64,000 bases of DNA from Syncephalastrum monosporum B8922 (lineage: Eukaryota; Mucoromycota; Mucoromycetes; Mucorales; Syncephalastraceae), in contig JNEN01001212.1 of assembly GCA_000697355.1 (NCBI GenBank), forward strand, positions 434,001-498,000. The letters are read 5' to 3'. The position numbers and the translations under genes are program-made. Each line of letters starts with the position of its first letter. The stretch's first letter is position 1. Of the stretch, positions 21,580-34,483 are shown one piece after another. The notes under the pieces were generated by a model. It was not told the DNA's origin. It did not search any database and saw nothing but the letters and a program-made list of their open reading frames with translations.

Positions 21580-23393
21580 ATGGCATCCACCAGGTAAACA
21601 CGGGCGATCCATATTTCCGTCTGAAAAGTTTGACACGTTCTTTATAGCCTGATTGACCCTCGCACGCTTGAGTCGGCCAAGAACAGTTTGTCGGCCTTTA
21701 TGAAGAGTGCGTTCTCGCAGCCTTCCGTGTCTACCACAGCCGTGCTGTGTTCCGCCGTCGTCGGTCTTTTCGCCTACGAGCAGTTTGCTTATCTGCGCAA
21801 GAAGAAGTCCTTGCCTGGCCCTGTCTTCAAGGTGCCCATCATCGGTGCTTTATTCGACTCGCTCTACCCTACCTTTGAGGGTTACATGAACAAATGGAAG
21901 AGCGGTGAGCTCTCCTGCGTGAGCGTCTTTGACCGGTATGGTGTTCTCTTTCCTTTAGGAGTTGTGCGCTGAAAATTTTTTACCGTATCTGTTTTAGCTT
22001 TGTGGTGATCGCCTCGACTTGTGATCTCAGCCGAAAGATCCTTAACTCGCCCGCCTACGCTGAGCCCACTGTCGTCGACTCCATGCGTTACATCCTTTGC
22101 CCCGACAACTGGGTTTTCCTAAGCGGCAAGGCTCACGTCGATTACCGCAAGGGCCTGAACGTACTGTTCACCCGCCGTGCTCTTGGGTAACGTCTCATTT
22201 TCCCCATGTGTTACCTAACCGTGGAGATGATTAACATGGAGCTAACCTGTCCTGTCCTTAGTATCTACATGCCTATTCAGGAAAAGGTCTACCAGCGCCA
22301 CTTTGCCGAGTGGCTCAGTCTCGACGGTAAGAAGGAGGCCTACCAGCTGCGCTTCCGTGAGATCAACATGGAGTCTTCCCTGCGTGTTTTCTTGGGCGAT
22401 TTCATGTTGGACGAGGTCGCACAGCGCATCTCGCTCGAGTACTTCAATATCACCGCCGCTCTCGAGCTTGTCAACTTCCCCATCCCGCTCCCCGGTACCA
22501 AGGTTTACAAGGCCATCCAGTCGCGCAAATACATTGTCAAGCACTTTATCGAGAGCGTTGTTGACGGCCGCAAGCGCATGGCTGCGGGCGAGGAGCCCAA
22601 GAGCATGATGGACGCCTGGTTGCGCGCCATGCAGGAGGAAGAGCTCGAGTGTCAAAAGGCCGGCAAGCCCGCTCCCCGCAAATTCGACAACCGCGAAATT
22701 GCCCTCACCATCCTGACCTTCCTCTTTGCTAGTCAGGACGCCACCTCATCCGCCCTGACCTGGGCCTTCCAGCTTTTGGCCGACCACCCCGACGTGCTCG
22801 CCAAGGTCCGTGAAGAGCAAACGCGTCTCCGCAGCGGCCAGCCCGACCAGGAACTCTCGCTCGAACTCATGGAGGAGTCGGTCTATCTTCGCCAGGTTGT
22901 CAAGGAGATCCTTCGTCTCCGACCGCCGGTGCTCATGGTGCCCTATAAGACCATCCGCGACTGGCCCTTGACCCCCAGCTACACCGTGCCCAAGAACTCG
23001 ATGGTCATTCCTACCACGTACCCTGCTCTCCATGACCCTGTCGCCTACCCGAACCCTGATGATTTCAACCCTGACCGTTGGGGCCCCGAAGGCCACGCCG
23101 AGAAGTTCCCCAAGAACTTCATGGTCTTTGGTAACGGCGCTCACCACTGTCTTGGCAAGGAATATGCTATTATGCACTTGATGGCCATTATTGCTCAGGC
23201 TTCCCTGCAGCTCGACTGGACCCACTACCGCACAGAGAAGAGTGATGACATTTCGTAAGTTTATTGGATCTGAGATATAATCGGGAACGTGTCTGTGCTC
23301 ACATACTTTATTTTTCTTTGCAGCATTTTTGCCACCATTTATCCCCAAGACGGATGCATTATGAGCTTCCACAAGCGGGAAGTTTCCGCCTAA
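21580..23393 (+). CDS. ERG5: Sterol C-22 desaturase, cytochrome P450 CYP61 (ERG5)
   Basis: Five coding exons: 21580-21593, 21648-21935, 21998-22186, 22262-23254, 23324-23393; 517 residues. An N-terminal membrane anchor (about residues 32-53, [20 protein letters not shown]) is followed by the Pro-rich LPGP turn. CYP61 hallmarks: [52 protein letters not shown] and [18 protein letters not shown]450 core: I-helix FASQDATSS, ExxR in KEILRLRP, and the heme loop [12 protein letters not shown] with the thiolate Cys at about residue 460. The enzyme introduces the C22-C23 double bond late in ergosterol synthesis at the ER. A 5' UTR intron precedes the ATG. The match is to CYP61 rather than CYP51, because the substrate region and helix wording follow Erg5. 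Confidence 0.95.
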
Positions 23394-23559
23394 TTTTCGC
23401 CCACGCCTTTCATAATTTCCATACTACCCTCTATTCATTAGCCTTACATACTCTCCACCACTCTTACACTCACGTCTTTTTTTCTTTTCTTTCTTTCTTT
23501 CTATTCTGTCTTACGTTATACTGTATTTGCAAAATAATGCCATGAGATCTGTTCTTTAT

Positions 23560-23893
23560 TTATTTCAGGTTTTGTTTTTGCGCAATATTGTCGAGCTCCT
23601 TCTTGAGAGTTTCGGTCGTCTTTTTCTGCTCCTTGAGAGCAGCACGCAGTACTTTGAGCTTCTCCGCGTCCTGTCATATTGCGCGTGAGCCACCTGATAG
23701 GTTGTCAGCTTTATATCCTACTCACCTGCATACGCATCCACTGGTTTTCAACTGCTTTTTCCTTGTCGCTGAAGCCGCCCTTGCTCTCAGCTGTGGCACC
23801 CTCTGTGCCACCATATATGGTACGTCGTGACAGCGCTTGCAAGCGTGGCACTCTCTTGGCAAAAATGCGAGTAGTGTTTGTCAGGCGGTTCAT
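23560..23893 (-). CDS. INH1: Mitochondrial F1F0-ATPase inhibitor (IF1)
   Basis: Two exons on the minus strand: 23893-23726 and 23670-23560, phase 0, 92 residues, the usual size for the family. Residues 1-25 (MNRLTNTTRIFAKRVPRLQA ...) form a basic mitochondrial presequence. The inhibitory segment follows (ESKGGFSDKEKAVENQWMRM, about residues 37-56), then a long charged coiled coil (AEKLKVLRAALKEQKKTTE ...) for dimerisation. IF1 blocks ATP hydrolysis by the synthase when the membrane potential collapses. The stop codon is embedded in AATAAATAAA, so a polyadenylation signal overlaps the end of the frame. The gene is tail-to-tail with ERG5, 166 bases apart. Confidence 0.93.
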
Positions 23894-26800
23894 TCTGAGT
23901 ATTTTGGGAATGAAAAACGATAAAGAGGATTGTTTAGAAATATTCTGGGACAGAGGGCGTCCTTTTGTTATTTTATTCCCAAACCCCAGCAGTTCATGCA
24001 AACAGCACGCCACATTCAAATTTTTTAGGTTTCCCGTATCAACGGAAGCGCTTGCCTTTATTTCTCACGCGCATCATTATGTTGCCAAGCCTGCATTATG
24101 ACAGTTGTGAGGTCTCGTGCGTATGACAGCTGCGAGGTCCCATGCTCCTGGCGCTCGCTAACGCCACTTTAATGTTTCCATCAAGCATGATGTTTCTGGA
24201 ACAGTCCCGGAAAATACACATGATACAACATGCCCATTCAGCTGTCTGCTACGCGACCAGTATACTGAAGATGTAGCTAACCGACGTACATACAAGTATT
24301 TACGATGCACATTTTGATGGGGAATGTATCTCAGAGAGCTATACTGCTAGATCAGAATAAATATGGAAATCAAGCGAAACCAATCTACTTCCACTATTAC
24401 TGCAAGCGGTAGACAAATATCCTGACAGGTTTGAGCAACGAGATATCCCGAAACTCCCAGTTGCGAGCAAGTCATCTTGTTGAAATGGCGTTACAGCTGT
24501 GTATGATCGCACGCACTTTCTATTGTTCACCCGGTGTTCTATTCTCCATAAGTTTCCTATAGACCCGTATGAATGACTACAGGCTTCGACCGGTCCAGCG
24601 ATGTGGAGGCCGAAAGGAGAATACTTGGATAAGCGAAACCCCACACCACTGGCCGATGGGCCAGAACAAATGCTGTCAGCCCATTTTCATATTACTTTTA
24701 CTTACAATATAGCACGTATGATGATATCTGCGCTACATTCTACTTCGGCGTGAAAGTGTTAGCATTACCTTTCGTTACAGTGCGAGGTGCAAGATTCCCG
24801 AAGCCCGTTTCTTTCTACTCATCTTCTTAAGACAGATGATATCGTACTGCCTCAGTGAAGGTGGGCACCCCCTCCCCCCTTATAGGATGCTTCGATCTGT
24901 GGCATACCGTGGACGCGGCCCACATCCTGAATATATACTTTATCTGTGACCAGAGCACTGGCGAATTATTAAAATATCACTGGCAGCCAGAGCCCATCAA
25001 GTCATTTACACTAAGGCACCGGTCGTTTTGCTGGCTTGCTCCACACGTCAGGAAGTAAGCTGCAAGGGAGGGGTGCGGTCTTGTGCACAGCAGCCTTGCT
25101 GCCTCTAATTTGTTTTCTCTTCATTCTTATGAGCATAGCTTGCTTTTCCTCAACACACTGAATTTTGTCTTGTATACAGTATACAGTATACAGTCTGTAT
25201 GATGACAGCACATTTGAATTAACTAAGCGTGTTGTTGCTATAAGGGTGATTAGGTCACAGCATTGTGCCCTTAAGCCGGGTGAAGTGCGTGGGAATAGCG
25301 TCGACGTGGTGGTTGTTCGCACTAATACGGTGCTATAAGGTAAACTCGTAGTCTCTTTAGTGAATGTTGCTGAAAAGAGCGCGATGGAGCAGAGCAAGTA
25401 GTCTAAACGGGTCTAAAAGTGGTTTAGGGTACTTTTTGTACTAAGAAGGATACTGCCGAAATGGCGTAGAATTACTATAAAACATGCGCACGATGCTGGC
25501 TTACAGGCTGGAATCCGGTCTCGGATCTGTTAGGATGTAAATTTGGGACGCCAAATGCATCTGAAGTCCGAATGGGGTGGCTTCCATAGGGACGGGAGCA
25601 CCTCAGTTGGGCTAGCCTTCTGCACAAATTTATCCTGAATTTTCGTACGCCTCTTTTCTTCTTCTTGAGCGCTTAACTTACACTTGGAGAAGATGAATAC
25701 GAATTCTTATAATCCTTAAGGTGCTGCGCCAGTCAGTCAATTACTTCGCCAGGCCAATTCTCCTGTGCGAAGCGTATCCAACGAACGAAGCGAGTAAAAA
25801 CGCCGACCAAAAAAAAAAAAAACCTGTATCCACTCAAACTGTAAGCCGCGGGAGTGCACACAATCGCATAACAACCGCGTGGAATAGTGTTAATGATACG
25901 AAAAAACTTCTGCTATAGCCGTTGCTAAATGATGTGCTTGACCATGGCCCAATGGCGCCTGACAGAAGAAAAAAAAAGGACGGCAGCAATGAGCAGAACG
26001 TTGACCTGGTAATACATGATCTGTCTGGAGTGCAGCGCAGTCTATCAGTCTATCTTGATATAAACCCTTGGCAGGGATATTGACTATAACGGTCAGAGGG
26101 CGCAGATCCAAGGATAATCCGAGAGAGTGCAAAAACGTAAAGTGCAGACATCTGAATATCAGCGAGGCAGGCACACCAGCTGAAATCAATCGATCAACCA
26201 TAGCAACTCTTATTATAACTTGCATGACAGCTCCCGTCCTATGAAAATCTGGATGCCATTCACTGCCTTTGACCTTACACACTAATAAAAACTAGCGATA
26301 CGTATCCAGAGAGCACTGTAGTACATTTGCTATCTTTATTGGATGAACATTGACCGTCTTTGCAGAGTAAGACATGTCAACGACGCTCTGCATCAACGCT
26401 CTGTGTATGATGGTAGCCTTCGTTCGTTGCATGTCCCATGCATCCACGTTGGGTCAAAGGTAGTGCCAAGTGCCATGCTTCCACCAAATCGGATCTTTCA
26501 AGACATTTATATATCCTCTCGCTGACGTATAAAGCAAGATGCAGTAAGGTTGGTTTTCATTGGTATCCTCTTGACACTGTATTGAAAGCGCGATTATAGA
26601 ATGCCTCTAACAATACCGGTCCTGCAATTAGCGTACTCATCCTGTCCATGTTATTTCCTGTTTCTCATACTAGTCAAGCGGCACTGCACAGATTCTTTAC
26701 TGGAGCTACCTTATACTAGGGTTATCTACTGTTTGTATGGGTCTTGAATATATTATTTTGTATTAAGTTGCTCATTTCTTATGATGTGTGTAGAGTGGTC

Positions 26801-29800
26801 GAGTCCTATAAATTTAAGCGGTCCCGACTGACAACACCCGATGCGGCTGTTTTCTCAGCCTTACGCGCCAAGGATCAAAATCCATGGACAGGTGCCTGCT
26901 TTGCTCTTGTGTCTGCCATGCCTGACGCGTGTGCTCATTGCCGTGGACAGAGCAAAGGATCACTTGGCGAAACGCGTTGCATCGCAGTCAGATTAGACCA
27001 CAATCACCGCTTTTACTTTGGGAAAAAAGGTACCTGCCCCAAAATCTCGATCATTCTTAATCTTCTCCTTCGAACCCATTTCGCTCAGATTGATATTGCT
27101 TCTGCAGCCCGCTGAAGGTGAAACGAAAGCCATGGTGGGCGCTCATTGAACCAAGATGACGATAGGTGCCGAGTATCACGCAATAAATAGCCTTGGATGG
27201 TCACCACCTTGCACTAATTTATTCTTTTTCTTGTTTCTCCTTCTTTCTAGCTTCCATTTACAAGCTCTCTTTCCTGTAGTCTTGCAACGACGATCTTTCT
27301 GTCACGGCAGCAAGCATTGAGAGAAACCAGCAAAGATACGTCCCTGAGTTATAATCATGCAGATTCCAATTGCCGCACGCCGACCGGCATGATGCGTAGC
27401 ACAGACTCAGACATGCCCACTTGCACCTGGAGTCCGGTAACACAAGACCGCACAGCACAGCACACTGACCAAAAAGCAGCACTCACTCTTTGCTGATGCC
27501 CACGCCACCACTCCTGGATACACATCAGACAGGTAATTCACCACATCCATTCATGCGCAGAAATTGATCCATTACTGCTTACCGTCCCCAGCCAAGCCGC
27601 CACACTGCAGACAGGCCTCTTACTACCTTTCCATGCTACCGCCATCCTCTCTGTTAGATGACAACGGACATGTGCAAGTGCCAGCACTACAGCACAGTGC
27701 ATCGATACCAAGCTTTTTTCGTCTTCATTTTTTTAGCCAATCAGCTCGCAGATCAACCCAGTTCCAGGTTCCAAAACAAGTCCATACATGGTGCATTGAA
27801 AACATTTCGGTACCATGAGCTTTCCGGGCCTTCTTCACGTCTGCTTTGTAGATGCCACGCTCTCCGTCTCCGTTGCTCGAGTCCTGGTTGATCACACGCC
27901 CATATGCTATCGGTATCAAGGTGCAAGCAATTTACGAACGCTGTATTCGATACGATGCATTTTGTGGGCTGTCTTCACGTCTGCTCTTTAGATTCCAATC
28001 ACTTAAAATGCGTCCTGGTCGATTTGCGGCCGGGTGGAAGTCAATACCTCTATTGAAGCAAATTCCGAGGACTCTTACAAAGGGGAAGTACATTATGGAA
28101 AAGGTATGATGTAATCAGTTTGTTGGGCATTGGTGCGTCAAAGGCGTTCGGTATCAAGGTTTGTGTCGGGAATGCTGTATCAAAGTGGTACACGTTACGA
28201 TTCTTTTCACATTTTGCTCACGCCCGATGGGATGGGTCAGGAGCCTCGTATATCCTCTGTCTGCACGGTGTTCTCATGCTTTGAGAAACGTCACATCAAA
28301 ACGAAGGTGTCGAAAAGTTGGGTCCCATCGATATCCTCTTGAGACTGTACTAAAATTAAGCCTATAGGGTGTCTTGATCATTATCGGTCCTGTTTCTAGC
28401 ATGATCCTGCCGTGGATCTTATCTGGACTTTAAGGCAAAGAAAATATATCAGTGATTGTTCAAGAGCGGCATGAACGGTCACCGCTACAGTGCTTGGCGT
28501 AAGATGAATTCTCCAGTTTTTGACAAGCTTATTGTCATCCAGTGGCAGAGTTAGAGGAAGAGGTAGCCATTACATGATGATGATTTCGTGCTATGCTGCT
28601 GCTAAAAGGGGAACATACAAAAGCTGAACAAGACTAATCACCGCTAAAGCACTTTTAGAAGTCAAAGTCGCTGTTGCTTATCACTAATTGCTCCTGCAGA
28701 ATTCATTGTCGCAGAATTGGATCGCAGTTTCAGCCGTTGTCAAATAGATTATGAAATAATGCATCAGACGTACATCAAATGTGTAAATATATCAGACGTA
28801 TAGAGAAGTATATTTAGTTTTTTCCTTTTTTTGTTCATTTCATTTTTGACGAGCATATGTATGATGCCTATTGCTGGTCTGCTGATCCACAGTTCACATT
28901 GTCACATAATATCATAGACGAGATACTAACATATTGCTTCTATATTTTACTTCCCTGGTATATTGCAAGCGGCGATATGAAAAAGGAGGCTTACAGAGAG
29001 CGGATACGGTCTATGTGTGCGCAGCATACTACGTGCTCTGATACAACTAAGCAAGACTGGAACTCCAGATGACGTTACCATAAAAAATAAATTTTTGATG
29101 TATACGAAGCAGAATGCAGGATATGTATGTGCTATTTCCTCACATTCACAAAGAACCGAATGTTATCAACTGGTTCAATACATAATAACCGAGCTATTCC
29201 CATCCTCGGAGTAGTGCACACTGCTTAGAGCAGAAGGTTCAGCGTTGACTATGAGCAAGTTTTCGAAAAAACAAGCAGTAATTTCCAGAACTATTGTCGG
29301 TAAGGCTTAACTTATCAATATGCTTTTGTGCCTTTAAAGCTTTCCCAAATGACAGCTTCGTAAATAATATTTACGAATCTCAAACGTCATTCTCGCTATT
29401 ACAACAATTACTCTCATTAAAAATAGTATATGACTGTGATGGTCCACACTGCAATAACTTGCGTATGTCAATCCTATATCTGCTGATGTGCGCTAGGACA
29501 TTAACAATGCCGCGTACTCGGGTCTCACTAACCAAATTAACGGGTAAAACCCTTTGAAGTTATACACGCGTTTTCCAGCAAAGTGTGATCCGTCAAAGGA
29601 GTGGACAGCTCCCACGCGCGGGATCGGATACCAAATAAGGAAGTGACAAACGGCTCGTTAGTTTCAGTAAAAGCGTGCGTACAGAAGGGCTCCCAGCGGC
29701 ACGATGTAAGTTATAGCACTCTGCTCATGTATCCATCAAGCCAAAGTGCTTCCAATGAGCAAAGATGTAAATGCACAACATCACTGATGTATTTGCAAGT

Positions 29801-31503
29801 TTCAAAGGGTTCATTCGTATGTTGTAGATGCATCAGTTCGGTGGACTTTCTCACCGATTTGTTGCTCAAGTTCCGTCTTCACGGGCTTGGGTTTGGATGT
29901 GTGTCACTATACGCATATATACATAAAATTTTGTACCCCACATAGAAATTTAGCCGACAAAGTCCCTGGTCGGGACAAAGATTACGTGTAGTGCCAATCA
30001 AAGTGTATATGCATGTTGATGGTTTTGTAGATGTCTATGGGATTGAACACAAATTCATATTTCCCACAAGTGGTGCATCCTCAATAATATTACATAAGCA
30101 TAACGACTGGACAGTACTGTGTCGAGTCTGTATCTGTATCAAGGCTACTAAAGAATCAGTATACTTGTGGCAGTACGTGAATGATGTTGATGACAGGCAT
30201 GTAAATCTTCAGGCACTAATCAAAGCGCGACCGGTTCCTTATTTTTTCCTTTTGAGTGTGTATGTGTGTGGTATGACATGTCGAAATGTTGAAAACTTGA
30301 TTTGTCCCACCTGCAAGTATGAGTGGTGGTTGGGTACATTTTCCAAGTGCAGGAAAAGGAGAGAAAAAGGCTATGCCGAGCGTGTAGCACAGGTGAAGAG
30401 TGTAAGTGACACAATAGCAGACGGGCGCGTCTCCGCAAGCAACGGTCACAACTGTTCATGCATCTAACAAGCGTTCGCAGGACGCATATTCCAGCCTTTC
30501 CCGCCTGACACAGACACGGTTGAGTCCGCCCCTGTGAAAGCATCTGTGATTACTGTGGGATTCTCCTACAACATATCATTCTTTGAGTCGCTCCATAGCG
30601 CTGTTCTTTTTACTGAATATATCGCATGATCACCTGCCCTCGGGTATGAGCTACTGCATCTTTGCGTCACCCATGGCGCCATCTTTCAGAATACTATACA
30701 GCAAAGAAGTACAGATTTGTTTTGTTCTATTTATGAAGATCACTAGGGTGGTAATGCTTCGTATTCATTATATTGTCATTTGGCTGGACCGTGCAGAGAA
30801 TGCAGTGTATTTGTATTTCAAGAAAAAGCTTGGAGCATAAGGTGGTCCAGAAGGATGAAGCTCGCAAATGAGCATGTGCCGCAAAGGTTTTAGATCAGTA
30901 TCACCCACGAGCTTCCTTTTTGCACAACCACCATAACTACACTAAAGACTCGGAGACCGCTCGAGGACGGGTCCTTGTGCTATTTTGGAGTATTCGACTA
31001 TGTTTTTACATTGAGCCTAGTGAAATTAGTCTACAATGACGCCTAACAAAGATGAAATAGTGTCGATCAAACATTGCATAATACCGCTTTCACGTTACAG
31101 CTCGCGCACAGATGTCAAGACAAATCTCCTTAATGATAGAAGAAAAAGACAATGCATGTGAAAATATGACGAGAGTTCTCTCAAGAAATCTGGATAACGT
31201 AATGGGTGTACAGATTCCTGGGAGTCAGTCCTTCCCGGACCAGGGTCGATATATCGGTCAAATTCAGGGTACAAGTGGTAAGTTGAAACACCAAAAAAGG
31301 AGTTACTCGTTAGGACACCTTTGAATAGAGCATCAATGTCATTCCTCTCTTTGTACCTCTATGTGACCGTCCGTGGTCTGTCATCTTTATCCCGTCATGC
31401 CGCTGATTTCAAGTGCGCCGAGTCGGCGCCGAATCACTTGCTACAATGCACAAAAATAATTGCATTGACCCTCCGTCATCGAGATGACATTCGAGCAAAA
31501 GCG
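23894..31503. other. 7.6-kb gene desert with degenerate repeats
   Basis: Only short frames are present, none with family similarity, plausible splicing or a CT-rich leader. A (GTATACA)-type repeat lies at about 25177-25195. The longest conspicuous frames (26744-27115, with a CAHC motif; 29991-30467, Cys-rich) are not recognised. Degenerate duplications at 26.5-28.4 kb suggest decayed repetitive DNA. No transposase or reverse transcriptase motif was identified here. Confidence 0.5.
26565..28430 (+). repeat. Degenerate duplicated segments in the gene desert
   Basis: The stretch at about 26565-26660 (TATCCTCTTGACACTGTA ... CGGTCCTG) reappears diverged at about 28333-28430 (TATCCTCTTGAGACTGTA ... 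CGGTCCTG). Within 27.8-28.2 kb, CTTCACGTCTGCT occurs twice about 140 bases apart, and CGGTATCAAGGT occurs twice about 240 bases apart, each inside longer weak similarity. They look like old duplications of one unit. Confidence 0.4.
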
Positions 31504-31510
31504 TATAAAA
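31504..31510 (+). promoter_or_regulatory. TATA box of the thaumatin-like gene
   Basis: TATAAAA lies 52-58 bases upstream of the ATG at 31562, predicting a leader of only about 25-30 bases. Most genes in the window lack so clear a TATA box. Confidence 0.6.
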
Positions 31511-31561
31511 GGACGCGAACGTTTGCATCTACCAACCTCATCCAGATCATATTCTACAGTT

Positions 31562-32233
31562 ATGCACAGCCTTTTCAAGATAGCCGCTCTCGCTGCCCTC
31601 GCCGGCCTCTCCAGCGCCGGCAACATTAACGTTGTCAACAAGTGTGCCTACACCGTCCAGGTTGGCTCGCTTACCAACGGCCAACCCACCGCCACCAATA
31701 CAGCTGTCGATGCTGGTGCTTCGCAGAATTTCCCTCTTGCTGACAACTGGGCGGGTCGCTTCTGGGGCCGCAAGAACTGCGTTGGACCGTGCACTAACCC
31801 CCCAGGTGGTGCTGATCCGGCCTCGCTCGCCGAGTTCACCTTCCAGGGTGCCGGTGGCCTAGACTTTTATGACGTCTCCTTTGTCGATGGCTACAACCTT
31901 CCTATCCAGATCTCTCCCATCAACGGCGAGACGTCGGGTACTGGCAAATACGACTGCGGTTCGCCTACCTGCGCTACCCTTCCCAGTTGCCCCTCTGAGC
32001 TCCAAGTGAACGGTGGTCCCGTCGACGGTGGCTGCCTGTCTGCCTGCTCCAAGTGGGGCACCGAAGAGTACTGCTGCACAGGTGCCCATAACACGCCCGA
32101 CACGTGTCCTCCCAGCAGCTATTCCGAGCAGGTCAAGAACGCTTGCCCCGACGTCTACAGCTACGCTTACGATGACCAGGCCTCGACCTACACCTGCAAG
32201 GCCACCGGTTACACCATTACCTTCTGCCCTTAA
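31562..32233 (+). CDS. Secreted thaumatin-like protein
   Basis: Intronless frame of 223 residues. A signal peptide MHSLFKIAALAALAGLSSA is predicted to be cleaved before GNINVVNKC. The mature part has the thaumatin fold layout: N-terminal NINVVNKCAYTVQVGS, then WAGRFWGRKNC, AEFTFQGAGGLDFYDVSFVDG, a central Cys-rich block and a C-terminal YTCKATGYTITFCP. There are about 16 cysteines in the mature protein, consistent with the eight disulfides typical of the family. Fungal members act on or bind cell-wall glucans; enzyme activity here is unproven. The codon usage is strongly biased to C-ending codons, suggesting high expression, and a TATA box is present. An upstream non-ATG extension of the frame is ignored because the signal peptide begins at the chosen Met. 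Confidence 0.93.
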   Translation: MHSLFKIAALAALAGLSSAGNINVVNKCAYTVQVGSLTNGQPTATNTAVDAGASQNFPLADNWAGRFWGRKNCVGPCTNPPGGADPASLAEFTFQGAGGLDFYDVSFVDGYNLPIQISPINGETSGTGKYDCGSPTCATLPSCPSELQVNGGPVDGGCLSACSKWGTEEYCCTGAHNTPDTCPPSSYSEQVKNACPDVYSYAYDDQASTYTCKATGYTITFCP

Positions 32234-33346
32234 GGCATCGAGGAGTTTCTGGCAGAGAAGGCTCATCCCTATCTCTCTACCCTATATTCTTATTTATGAC
32301 AATATATCAATAAAATAAATGAGCAAATCTCCATTTCTCAACTCGACATGTCTTGCGCCTTCACTGTTGTCGAAGATTATCCAGGATAACACGTGAGAAA
32401 TGACAGTGGTATGTAATGGAATACTGTATATATTTGGCTGCTTGTAAACGGAAAGTTATGGAGATAGCAGACGTATGATCTTTGCGTCGAATAAGAAGGG
32501 CAAAAAGAGCGAATTCTTAAAGCTGATTAGAACGATCTTATATTTTACCTGGCGAAACGACCAGATCGGCAACTTGCTCTGCGGTGCTCCTCTTGCATTA
32601 AATCAGGTCTAATGTGACGTATAATAGCATAATCTATTGAAAGGTACATTTGTGGAGATGGAATCTTTTGACAAACGCTTATGAAAAAAAAAAAAAAAAA
32701 CATCACATAGGCAGCTTCCGATAGTAGAATGAACATTTAAGCAAGAAAACAACAGCATCCATACGCACACTTGTATCTTCGTTTGTTATCGAACTTGTAT
32801 TTCATACATTCTAATTATGTTACAGACCACAGCATCGTCTTTTGTACGAAATTGTTCATACGCTACGTCTAATCGAAAGCTTATAATTGACGTGACGACC
32901 AATTCCGCATACAATTATACGTATTTTTAAGGTATTCTGTAGCAAGAGATAACGTTGCATAAATTTATGGATACATACTGCTAACTGTAACCACAAATGA
33001 TATCGCTATGCGGGTTGTATGTCCCCTTATGGTGTACATGTATATCAAGCATTCCATGATGGCAGTGGCAATCTTCTATTTATTTCAAGCATATAAGAGG
33101 CCTACTACATGCACATTAAGCGTTAAAACGGAAGAAAATAAGTGTGGCTCTCGAAAATATGATTTGAGTCATAAGAGCAAAGCCATGGCGGACCTGACGC
33201 GACTGGGGCGCAGTCAGTTTTCGGGCCCAAATTTGTCCGCTCCCGAGACGAAATGTCCTTTAAAAGAAAGTTCACGCGGTCATGTCGCTGTTCTTTGACT
33301 CTTCTTCTCTTCCTCTCTTCTCTTACCAGACAAATCTATATCACTC
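32234..33346. other. Intergenic, no gene seen
   Basis: AT-rich spacer with a poly-A run (about 32684-32700). The 50 bases before 33347 are CT-rich, the leader of the sulfotransferase-like gene. Confidence 0.5.
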
Positions 33347-34218
33347 ATGGCTCCTCTCAAGATAATCGGCGCAGGATGTGGCCGCACAGGGACGACAAGC
33401 TTGCGCATCGCTCTGAACAAACTCGGGTAAGGAAGCCTGAGCCGCTCTTCCTTGCGTGAATCATGTACTCATTTGAACGATTGCGCCATATGGCGTCACC
33501 TTGCGCACTCAGGTACCACTGTCATCATATGATTGAGATGATGGTGCCTGGACGCCATCCGCTCGAGTTCCGCGAGGCGTATCTGCATCCCGAGCGCGAG
33601 ACGGATTGGGAAATGTTGTATGAAGGCTTTGACGCCGGTGTGGACTGGTAAGAAGCAAAAAGCACACGCACACACGCACCCCTCGAGTCACAAGGTCTCA
33701 CGCTTCTACTTAAAAGGCCAACCGCTGCTTTTGTTAAACCTCTGATGGAGAAATACCCGGACGCCAAGGTGATCCTCACCGAGCGTGATCCAGACGCCTG
33801 GCTCACGTCTGTGCGCAACACGATTGGCAGAATAGCAGAGAAAAAAATGATGGGAGACGTCGAGGCCACGCACATGTCGGACAACCAAAAGATGGTGGCC
33901 ACCATCGTCTTGGACGGGGCATTTGGCGACATCGAAGGCGTCTACCGAGACGACGAAAAGATGAAGCAGCGCTACCTCGACCACAATGCCTGGGTCAAGG
34001 CCAATGTGCCTGCCGACCGCCTCTTGATTTTGCAGACCAACGAGCTCAACTGGGAGGCGCTGTGCTCATTTCTCGGCAAGGACGCACCGGACGAGCCGTT
34101 CCCGCGCGCCAACACGACCGAAGACATGCAGGCTATGCAGGCCATGATGCAGCAAAAGGGATTTAACAGCGAAGAGGTCCAGCAGGTCGTCCGAGACCGT
34201 CTAGCCAATAACAAATAA
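33347..34218 (+). CDS. Sulfotransferase-like P-loop protein (Sulfotransfer_4 type)
   Basis: Three exons: 33347-33426, 33513-33647, 33717-34218; 238 residues. The N-terminus MAPLKIIGAGCGRTGTTSLR contains the 5'-phosphosulfate-binding P-loop (G-C-G-R-T-G-T-T-S-L), and about residue 90 there is LTERDPDAWLTSV, the region of the 3'-phosphate-binding site. Length and layout match the compact single-domain proteins usually annotated as sulfotransferase family 4, often mislabelled as epimerases. The acceptor substrate is unknown. Met/Gln-rich C-terminus. The ATG follows a CT-rich leader, supporting the start. Confidence 0.85.
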
Positions 34219-34483
34219 ATGACATCCAGCAGCCTATAACAGGCTCAAGTGGGGTTATTGACAACCGAAATCGCTGTTACCCTTATACTGCATAAATGTC
34301 CATATATATATAAATCAATGCTCATGATAAAATAAGGTGTGAATGCTGCGAGGAAATCAAAAGCGTGTAAAGTATATTGTATTTTGGGGAATAATCAAGG
34401 GAAACCTTATGTGCGAATCGGTGGGGTAGAAAAAGAAGTCCCACACATGTTATCCTATAGTACAAAGTGGAAAAATCAGCTGA

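Noticed and set aside
22746..23372. Minus-strand 208-codon open frame
   Set aside because: Antisense shadow of ERG5, whose P450 motifs are clear on the plus strand.
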